Of a stretch of 64,000 bases of DNA, positions 56,501 through 64,000 are shown one piece after another; positions within the stretch are counted from its first letter, which is position 1; every line of letters begins with the position of its first letter. This stretch comes from Tenebrio molitor (Eukaryota > Arthropoda > Insecta > Coleoptera > Tenebrionidae). A program made the position numbers and the translations under genes. Location: assembly GCF_963966145.1 (NCBI RefSeq), contig NC_091053.1, positions 6,820,001 through 6,884,000 of the forward strand. Direction: 5' to 3'. Below the pieces are notes generated by a model, which made no database searches, was not told where the DNA came from, and worked only from the letters and a program-made list of their open reading frames with translations.

Positions 56501-59500
56501 TGATTTTTTTTGTTACAAAAGCCGTCGCACATCTGCCAACTTCTCCTAGTTAGTAAGAATTGTTTTACCGCAAGCTATTAATTATTTTTCACACAGAATT
56601 TTCAATTTTAATACATCTTAAGTCGTAGACAAAAACTCCGAAAATATCGCTCAGGAACATCCTTCATCAAAAGATTAAGATTAAAGGTTGCAAAACACCT
56701 CAAAAGATAATCTCCTACATTAGGTAAGAACCATAACCGTGGCAAATTCAAAATTCCATCCGTCAGTTCACAGATGAAATCTGAACTGATCCATGACTTA
56801 AAAAATAAATTGGTTCATCATAAGTTCATTATTTCTGCCAATTGTGGAACTGATTGCAGATATCTGCGAGAACGGGAGCACAATATGACGTTTGACGTTG
56901 ACGTCGGTTGTCAACTAATTTAAAAACAAATAGGGAGAAAATAAAAATGACTGGCATGGGGGGAAACAATACGATGAGCAATAAATAACTGTAATTAGTA
57001 AAAGGCAATAATATTTTTGTCGTGTTGACCGAACGCCGTTACATTTATAAGAACAATTCCGTTTTCAGCATCGAGCGGTGATTGCGTGATACTTCTTAGG
57101 TCCGATAATGCCGATTCATCTATTTGCTCTTGATACAATTATCGGTATCTTTACTATTCCATCCGGCTGAAGAAACGGTCGATGCTCATTAACAATGGTA
57201 ACTGGGTCATAAATGTTTGCTAAGTACGGTTTAGCATTTCTTTAACAGTCCAACAGGTGCAATACATAAATCTCCCACCAAACAGTTATTTGAAAGAAGA
57301 CATTCAGCAAAACATTTTTTTCTGAAAGAAAAATGTCTCACCTCAATCTGTCCATCTGTTCCAGTGTCGTCACGTCCGTCTCCGTGATCATGGAAGCCGG
57401 AAACGGGTCCAAGATCTACGCCGACGCCGTCGGCAAGCCGGTCTCCAAGCCCCAGATGCCCGGCGACGTGGCCAGCCCCATCGACCTCCTCAACCCCGAC
57501 CGTTACGAATTCTACACTTTCGACGACACCGGAGACTTAGTCAAGCGCTTGATGACCCTCGAAGAGATCCACGACATCATAGCGACAGGCGACGGTGACG
57601 GCTTCGCGCTCGAGGACTCCTTCACCTCCAACGGCTTCGTCCCAGAGAAGCGAGTCAACGACGTCGTCAACAACGTCCAAAACGTACTCAAAGAAGAGAT
57701 CAAGATGCACAAGAACCCCGAAATGCCCCAGCTGGACACACCCGACGTCTCCGACTCCTGGAGCATGATCCTCCCTGCGGTGTTCGGCAACTCAGGAGAA
57801 GACATCAAACCGGAACCTCCCATAACACACGTCACTCCTGACACCATCATGGTCGAGCCGACCCTGAAAGTGACAGCGACGCCGAGCCAGATTTCCACCA
57901 CAGAGAAGGTGATGACGCTGCAAACGAAGAAAACGAAACCTACCAAAGCAACCACCACCACGGAGAAGATACCAACCATCAACGTAGAAATCATAACGAA
58001 TTCTAACTCGACAACGGAGAAGACTGTAGATAGTTTGGGAACTGGAAGCTCGCAAGTTGTCGAAATTAGACCCTTCAATGATTTCGAGGCCACTAAAGAG
58101 AATGCGAAACCAGTTTTCCATCATGGGCACAGAAAAACCACAAAACGACCTTTCCCAGTTAAAGTCAGCACGTTCAGACCGACACTACAAACATCTACAA
58201 CGCTGCAAACCTCCAAAACATCTACAACACAACGAATTGCGTCAACTGAGACAACTTCGACGACGCCGCGCACAACTACAACTCGGGCAAGTACTACAAC
58301 GCCGCAAACAACTTCTACAGCGCCACCGACAACTTCCACAACGACACCGATAACTTCTACAACGACACAGACAACTTCCACGACGCCGCAAACAACTTCC
58401 ACAACGCCACAGACAACTTCTACTACGCCACAGACAACTTCTACAACGCCACAAACAACTTCCACAACGCCACAAACCACTTCTACGACTCGGGCAAGTT
58501 CTACAACGTCACAAACAACTTCTACAGCTCAAGCGACTATCTCATTTGAACCGGATCAGGTTTTAAATGACGCTCCTGAACAAGCTGCTTCGGAACTCCT
58601 CGAGAAAATTGTGTTGTCTCAATCATTGACGGCTCAAACAACGGAAATTCTTACCACGACTGGTATCACAACGGAACTACCAACAACAGAAAGAATCGTA
58701 CCCACAACAGAAAGAATCGCAAGTTCTGTGGTTACAACATCACCTACTGAACTACCAGAAACAACATCTACTGAAGTTCCCAGTACTACCGTCATGGAAG
58801 AGTCCAAGTCAACACAAGTAGTACCTGACAGGACGACGACTCCAGCTGATATCACTTCGACTTATGGTGCCTTGAGCACCTTCTTCACAGTGGAGAGTAA
58901 TAAAGTCACTCCTGAAACTACTAGTAGTGATAGTACCGACGATCTCAGTACTTTGAGCACAGAATATATCACTGTGAAAACAATTACAAATAATAGGGTT
59001 GCTAATGGTACTGAGATCAGTACCACAGAGTCAGAATCGACGGACAGAACCACTTCAAACATCCTAGACCAGCTCCTTTTGACATCTACCAACATCTACG
59101 AGATCAATTCGGAACTGTCTGAAGTAGCAGAAAGTACAGACGGAGTTGAGGATTCGACTAGTGCTGAAGACAGAACTACTGAGAAGTTCTTTGTTAAACT
59201 GACCAATCCAACAGAAGCGCCACCTACCACTACGACTGACCAGACATTTATCGAAACAATTGAACAACTGATATCTCAAGCTGTAGGTACGCCAGCGCCA
59301 CCAATCGAAAGCGAAAAAGAAGCCACGATTATACAAGAAATGATCATGAATAGTGTCAATAAAACGATACCTGAAGTTATGATGGAGTCGGCAACTTTGG
59401 CGTCTAATCTGGTGGGGATCAATGAAGAAGTGAGCACAGTACCAACTAGTACTTTTGACGATTCTGACTTATTGAGAGATTCAGTTGGGTCGCTTTTGTC

Positions 59501-61632
59501 ACAAGTGTACGGACAGGGATCGACGACGGTAGAATATGATACTACAACGGCTGAACTGACGACAACAATGGTACCGGTGACGACCACAACACCAGTACCA
59601 ACGACGACAACAACGGTACCAACGACAACAACAGTACCAACGACAACAACAGTACCAACGACGACACCTACTTCTGCAACACCCGCACGTACTACTACAA
59701 TGACGCTGACAACTTTATGGCCATCAACAACCATCCAAAACTTCGTACCGCACCTCATCAACATCACCATCATCAGAAATGAGAATCGCACGAAACCGGC
59801 CAAATCCGACTTGAGTTTAGAAATCGACTACCAAGACCTCATCAAAGAAATTGAGAAGAATTCGACTTTAGTATCGATAATTCCGAGTCAAGAAGTGCTC
59901 ACAGCTGAAGCTAGTAGTTCCGTTCAAGACCAAACTAGTACTGAATCAACAACGACTGTCACAAGTGAAGAGATGACAACTACTGACGCCACAACCACCA
60001 GTACTGCACCTCCTCCAGACCCCAAACCCTCGATAGTGATCACAATTAATGAAAACAACAAAACGGACCCCGAGGGTAGTACCTGGACGCTGGTTTCTAC
60101 TGTAGCCCCTCACGGCGAGATTAACTATGACCCGGTCACAGAAGAAGCCCCAACTCACCACGTCGTGGACCCCGCCGCTCCAGTCGACTTGATCCCCAAA
60201 CCCCTTCAAGGTTTCGGTCTGGAGGACAGTACTGCGAAGCTCGACACCGACATCTACCAGTTCGTCCAACTGTGCAACGAGCTAGCGTTCGGTTTTTGGA
60301 AATCTGTGACGACAGGTATCAGTTCTGCTCGCAGCGTCGTTGTTTCGCCTTTCGCCGCTACTTCTCTCCTTGCCATGGTCTTCCTGGGAGCTCGCGGGGC
60401 GACTTCGGGAGAAATGAACGAGATTCTCAAGCTCGACGACATGGTCACCTTCAATCCCCACCTGATTTTCAAGAACGTGACCGAATCCATCGAGGTCAAC
60501 CCAGATTCTGGGGTTGCGATTTCGGCGATTGTTCGAGAGCTCTACAGCGACAGGAGCAAGGGGAAGTTGTTGGGTTTCTACAAAGAGAGGGTGAGGCAGT
60601 TTTACGACGGGCACGTCGAAGAGGCGAGTTTCAGGGAAATCGGAGATGTGATCCGACGACGGACGAATCTGCTCGTGAAGAAGAACACGGATGGGAAGAT
60701 TTCGGAGTATTTGAAGGACGGGAGCATCGTCCCGAAGCCGCCTTTGGCTGGTGTCAGCGTCAGCATCTTCCAGGTGAGATGTGACACTCTTCAAGCAAAT
60801 TATCTTGATTGTTTTTTTTTTGCAGACTGATTGCTCGCAAGGGTCTACTGAAGGCCGCGACGGCGAACTCCACTTCGTCGTGCTGCCCTCTATCAGACAG
60901 CGCCGCCTCGTCCCGATCCCCGCGACCGTCTACCGCTCGGGCTTCCTCGCCGGGTACGAACCGAGTCTCGACGCCACCGCCGCGGCTCTCGGCACCAAAG
61001 ACCAGACGATCAGTACCATCTTCATCATTCCGGGTCAGCAAGGGGTGTCAGCTCCGGGTGACGGTCTGGCTCGTCTGGAAAAGCGCCTGGTCGAGAGCTC
61101 GTTCAGGAAGGGGGCCTGGTCGCGCCTCCTGCGCTCTCTCATCCCTCGCACTGGACTGGAGTTGCAGATCCCTCGCTTCCAGCACCGCTCCTTGATCAAC
61201 GCGACTCAATCGCTCAAACGGATGGGACTCCACGACTTGTTCGACTCGCGTAAGGCCGACCTTAAGGGACTGAACGGCGCCGCCCACGAGCTCCACCTCT
61301 CCGACGTTCTGCAAATCAACGAGTTCGCCACTTGCGGGGAGAGGCGGATCGGGGAGGCGCATCACAGGGAGGTTTACCCGGCGACGGTCGAACGCAAGAG
61401 CAGGCTTTTGGAGGGCGATTGGGACGAGCCGAGGGACTACCAGAGGGCCTTCCACGACCCCCTCCACGATCCGAGCTACCTCTCGTTGCCCCTGTCGCAG
61501 AGGCCCAGACAGGCGAGGCTCCCTGAAGCCCCTCGACTGCGTTTCGACAGGCCATTCCTCTACGTCATCAGACACAATCCGAGCGGACTCATCTTGCACA
61601 TGGGGAGATTCCACCCCCGACTACTGCCATAA
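50558..61632 (+). CDS. Secreted mucin-like serpin, 1435 aa, three coding exons
   Basis: Join 50558-50649, 57365-60773, 60826-61632. Exon 1 encodes a signal peptide (MWRLLLLTLVATA, then EETVDKDGETSRK) and stops in phase at AG/GTGAGT. Exon 2 starts after CATCTGTTCCAG with T, completing the codon in frame. The 52-nt last intron (GTGAGA to TTTGCAG) is phase 0. The ATG at 57333, within the acceptor tract, is therefore probably not the main start. Regions: a conserved-looking N-terminal part (PDRYEFYTFDDTGDLVKRLM near residues 70-90), a Thr/Ser/Pro-rich stalk about 180-970, and a serpin fold about 990-1435 ending in FDRPFLYVIRHNPSGLILHM. The hinge before the reactive loop, normally an EGTEAAAAT-like run, is replaced by CGERRIGEAHHREVYPATVE, and the loop region is unusually long, so protease inhibition is unlikely. 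It may correspond to Drosophila Spn100A; this is not verified. Confidence 0.85.
52110..52383. mobile_element. 274-bp palindromic MITE nested in 51820-52739
   Basis: The arms TTGGGTGATTCAAAATGATT and complement extend about 80 bp (GGATAAGTATGGCAACT, AAATTTATGTGGCAACTG). TA flanks. Confidence 0.92.
52521..52698. mobile_element. 178-bp palindromic MITE nested in 51820-52739
   Basis: AAAGGGTGTTTTTTTAAATT and complement, then GGCGTCGAAGTAGGCGTTG with complement on the right. Same family as 44271-44470. Confidence 0.9.
53113..53425. repeat. Dispersed repeat with hairpin cassette (f), copy of 49120-49425
   Basis: Near-identical to the copy 4 kb upstream. Here the loop reads CGCTCGAGCGAAGCGAGTG. 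Confidence 0.88.
54052..55409. mobile_element. 1.36-kb element nested in 53937-55701
   Basis: The left end CAGCGTGTCTCAAAATTCGC, with GAATTCCGAATTTAGAGC next, matches the complement of the right end (CAGGGTGTTTCAAAATTGGC, GAATTCCGAATTCAGAGC). TA at 54050-54051 and 55410-55411. A - strand ORF of 63 aa at the right end (PVEFEKYLEKKFAVPEENIN) has no recognised family. Confidence 0.85.
55118..55250. repeat. Hairpin cassette with TCCGCTCCGCGTC loop (g)
   Basis: The outer arms ATGATACACGTTTA and TAAACTTGTATCAT and the middle stem TTTAAAGCAC / GTGCTTTAAA frame an inner stem TTAAAAGCAC / GTGCTCTTAA around TCCGCTCCGCGTC. Confidence 0.75.
55558..55614. mobile_element. Solitary left arm of the 36132-36600 MITE family
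   Basis: CAGGGTGTTTCTGAAATAGG through GAACTCATCAAAAG, then it stops at ATGATAAGAAC of the host element. The right arm is missing. Confidence 0.85.
56141..56422 (+). pseudogene. Mariner-like (DUF4817-type) transposase N-terminal fragment
   Basis: The reading RHIYGERFSQRIAPNARTFV, NVVQHLPDFGHFEMNK, then GRQREDPILVAEELATNN follows the pattern of the second helix-turn-helix and GR-x-R linker of insect mariner-like transposases (a YGERFP-x-R-x-x-PN-x-x-TF block is common there). No catalytic core follows. It sits near the 3' end of the serpin intron. Confidence 0.65.
58280..58530 (+). repeat. Minisatellite encoding TTSTTPQ heptads in the serpin stalk
   Basis: A 21-bp unit near ACTTCTACAACGCCACAGAC is repeated about ten times with variants. 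It encodes TTSTTPQ or close relatives (TTSTAPP, TTSTTTP). A second Thr-rich tract at about 59575-59670 repeats VPTTTT. Such tracts are normally dense O-glycosylation sites. The long opposite-strand ORFs here are shadows. Confidence 0.85.
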
Positions 61633-62105
61633 GTTTCCCATAGGTTAGAGTTGCCAAATTCATCCTGTATATAGCTTGCAGATTTGAAATGTAACTATCA
61701 CAAAAATGGCTTCGAGCCGACTGATAGTTACATGTCGAACAAGTGTTTTTTTAATTTATTGTAAATTCGACTCTTCAGCATGGTGAATAGCAGCCAGATG
61801 GCGCGTTCAAATTATTTTTTTTAATTATTCTTTCTAGTTTAGTTGTGCAATTTTGTATTATTGTAATAACAAATAAATAAATCAGACTGTTTTGCTCGTT
61901 TACAACAAAACAAATGAACATAGTAATAGGATAGGACTGAGAGGGAATCCCTGCGGGATTCGTGGACAGGTGAAGATCGCTGAAGGACACCTTCCACAAA
62001 AACACAAACTGGTTATTGATAATTTAATTGAACTGACAGACCACACTACTAGTTCAAAATAAATGTAAAAAATGCATCTAACTTATAAATCCTTAAATAC
62101 TTAGC
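61633..62105. terminator. Convergent 3' ends of serpin and PSMD4
   Basis: AATAAA signals on the + strand at 61872 and 61876 would end the serpin transcript about 240 bases after its stop codon. On the - strand a weaker ATTAAA lies at about 62021-62026 for PSMD4. No other gene fits between. Confidence 0.5.
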
Positions 62106-63564
62106 TTATTTCTTCTGTTTGTCATCCTTCTCTTCTTTTTTCTTGTCCTTCAGACTACCCACAGCTTGACGTATGGCTTCCGATTGTGGGTCTACACCTG
62201 GTAAATTTTCTAAAACACTCTGTAGAAAAGCTGGATCATTCATAACTTCCGAATAGTCTTCATCTCCTTCCACTTCCATTGGTTCATCTTTCTTGGCAGA
62301 ACTCGACGATTCCTCTGCACAAAACTCGATTAGAAAAAAAAAAACCTACAAAACACTTTTTACTCACGCGCATCCTGCATCGACATCTGCATAGCAAAAG
62401 CGATTTGTTCATCTTCAGTCATATTCGCGAAATCTACAGCTGCTGGTACGCCTGCAGGAGCAGCCTCCGCGTCTTCTTCCATAGACATCGCTAGAGCCCT
62501 TTCCAACATCGCCTCTTCGCTCGGTTCTTCTTTAATTGGTGAAGCTTTGACGGTATCAGCAGATGATGCTTCTTTGGCTCTGCGCGCTTCATCCTCCTGT
62601 CTCTGTCTCTGTTCCTCCATAGATACGCGCAACGCCAGCGCCAATTCAGGATCCTCATTTGGATCGACTCCAAATTCGAATCCTGACGCTCCCAAACCGG
62701 CCCCTCCGGTTCCATCCTCTCCTTGGATGATTGGTGACGAGATCAAAGCGTCGGATAGATGAGGACCCGGCGGTACGGTCACAAGATGGCTACTGCTGCC
62801 ATCCTAGAGAAAAAAAATTAGAACTGTCAAAACATAACCTAGACCCTCTCACTCTCACTTTTCCGTTCAAAGTGTTGATGAACGTGGTCAGGACGTCGCT
62901 GTTGATGTAATCCTCTCCAAAACTGACGATGTCGACGTTGACTTTCTCCTTTTTCAGCTTCTTGGCCAGTTTTACTAATTCCTTCTCCTCTGATGCTACA
63001 GGGCTGCCAACAAAAGCAACAATGCGCATTTTGTGATTCTTGCCTTGGCGATGTTTAAGAGCTAACTACAATTATTGAATCAGTGAAATACAGAGAATGA
63101 TAGTTTGGAGACTGGTGTTTACATGAGCTATGCGTATTCCAGTGTGTAAGTTGATGTCACCGTTGGGTTGGACTTGGTGCAGCTTCGATAAAATTCGTCC
63201 CACGTCGCTCGTCAGGGTCGCCAAAACTTCGACGCTAAAAGAAACGAGTAGAATTGATTGGATTGGAGTGGTTGGGGCTTACTTTGCTAGAGTTAACAAT
63301 CCGACGTTATTTTCTGGATTTGACCTGGTTTTAGAGTGGCAAACCAGGTTCACTGCGTCTTGCTGAGCTTGTAAGCGAGTCGGAAGGAAGTCCCCATTTC
63401 TCATATAGTCGCTGTTGTCGACGCTGGACAAAAAGAACAAAGATATTGCAAAGTCATTGACATAATTTTAGGTTAGAAGAACACATCAGCCGACAATATC
63501 AGGTTTTCTCGATGCTGGAGGATATTTTATTAACTCACCATATCATCGTACTTTCCAGAACCAT
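62106..63564 (-). CDS. PSMD4: 26S proteasome non-ATPase regulatory subunit 4 (Rpn10), 376 aa
   Basis: Six coding exons on the - strand: 63539-63564, 63283-63423, 63123-63234, 62859-63065, 62368-62803, 62106-62314. All have GT-AG boundaries and the sum is 1131 nt in frame. The product starts MVLESTMICVDNSDYMRNGD, the highly conserved Rpn10 start. It has a von Willebrand factor A domain (about 1-190) that docks on the proteasome lid/base interface. Ubiquitin-interacting motifs follow at about 212-230 (DPELALALRVSMEEQ), 260-275 (LERALAMSMEEDA) and 292-308 (DEQIAFAMQMSMQDAQ), then a lysine-rich tail. It is a polyubiquitin receptor of the 19S particle. Length matches animal orthologues. Short introns, no damage: an intact housekeeping gene. 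Confidence 0.97.
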
Positions 63565-64000
63565 TGTTAGGAGTATCTACGGCTTTAAATCGAGAAAATA
63601 GAACACTTTCGGACCAAAACACCGTTTCAAAATTTTGACTTTTGACGTATTGGATGCAAGGTTGCCAACTTCTTGCAATCGCACACGAAGATCAACACCA
63701 GAGTTAAGATAATATTTTAATCGCTCAAAGAGTTTTTTTTTGTGTGTGATTTAATGCGCGTTTCGCACAGTCTAAATCTGATTTCGACGGTCGTTCAGCT
63801 TTAGGCTTAGGGTTTAGGTGGCAATTTGGTCATATGAAATTTGTCAATAGTTCGAATTGCCACAGCTCAAACGCCATATGATCCATCAAAAACAATCTGC
63901 GCTGCTGTGCTAAACATGGATGGTTTAGCGTACAAAAATCTCCAAAATACTAATCTCGTCATCAGATATTCAGATCGTGAGCTAATCTACGTCATCTAAA
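63565..64000. other. Upstream of PSMD4; nothing further identified
   Basis: This would hold the PSMD4 promoter and 5' UTR. No TATA plus initiator pair was seen on the - strand. No ORF of note on either strand. Confidence 0.4.

Larger units (their letters stand above)
50650..57364 (+). other. 6.7-kb repeat-filled intron 1 of the mucin-serpin
   Basis: The boundaries GTGAGT and TTCCAG are consistent in strand and phase (phase 2). It contains the nested elements at 51820-52739 and 53937-55701, the repeat at 53113-53425 and a mariner-like fragment at 56141-56422. At 50650-51819 and 56423-57364 nothing else is recognised. A TTTATAAG word at about 57046 followed by TTTTCAGCA could be a weak internal promoter. 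Confidence 0.75.

Noticed and set aside
57512..60794. Long - strand ORFs (up to 193 aa) opposite the serpin exons
   Set aside because: They follow from the Thr/Pro/Ser-rich codon composition of the true + strand gene; no splice or domain support.
61048..61614. 188-aa - strand ORF opposite the serpin C-terminus
   Set aside because: Shadow of GC-rich coding sequence; the + strand ends in the serpin signature FDRPFLYVIRHNPSG.
1..64000. tRNA or rRNA genes
   Set aside because: No cloverleaf with A and B boxes and no conserved rRNA words were noticed by eye; a tRNAscan or Rfam search was not possible here.

Overview
This is an AT-rich, intron-bearing eukaryotic window, most likely from an insect and plausibly a beetle. 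Three things point there: a six-exon 26S proteasome subunit gene, an insect-type odorant-receptor gene piece, and a very dense load of Tc1/mariner-type inverted-repeat elements with TA target duplications plus a non-LTR element with a restriction-like endonuclease. No bacterial, plasmid or phage features were seen. Species-level assignment is inference only.

Genes. Only the right end is gene-dense. At 50.56-61.63 kb on the + strand lies a secreted mucin-like serpin. Its signal-peptide exon (50558-50649) is separated by a 6.7 kb repeat-filled intron from a long exon carrying a Thr/Ser/Pro-rich stalk and most of a C-terminal serpin domain, and a 52-nt intron follows. At 62.11-63.56 kb on the - strand, convergent with it, is a complete PSMD4/Rpn10 gene in six exons (376 aa). 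At 20.9-21.9 kb two good exons of an odorant receptor (7tm_6 type) are followed by a doubtful third exon and then a 1 kb transposon, so that gene is probably broken. A TATA plus initiator core promoter at 34.66-34.69 kb with a nearby splice donor may start a long 5' UTR for a downstream + strand gene. A GC-rich exon-like segment lies at 41.04-41.54 kb.

Mobile DNA, 0-50 kb. The left end (1-5.5 kb) and 23-29 kb are two copies of one segment. Each copy carries insertions the other lacks, so several elements have an internal reference empty site: a LINE in copy 1, and at least four inverted-repeat elements, including an hAT-like one with an 8-bp duplication, in copy 2. The LINE is itself split by a 1.47 kb almost perfectly palindromic foldback element. 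Other material includes a MULE-like element with a FLYWCH zinc-finger ORF, a roughly 204-bp tandem repeat that reads as a degenerate repeated protein, a Tc1 transposase pseudogene, at least five decayed pieces of mariner-like (DUF4817-type) transposase, a MADF/Adf-1-like remnant and many MITEs.

Patterns without a standard name. Seven hairpins of about 90-130 bp are scattered over 24-55 kb. They differ in their arms but share a GC-rich loop built on GAGCG-NN-GCGAG-like words. Many otherwise different TA-flanked elements also share the outer end CAGGGTG or CCGGGTG. No self-contained new biochemical system was identified. The most unusual single gene is the long mucin-serpin, whose reactive loop lacks the usual hinge.
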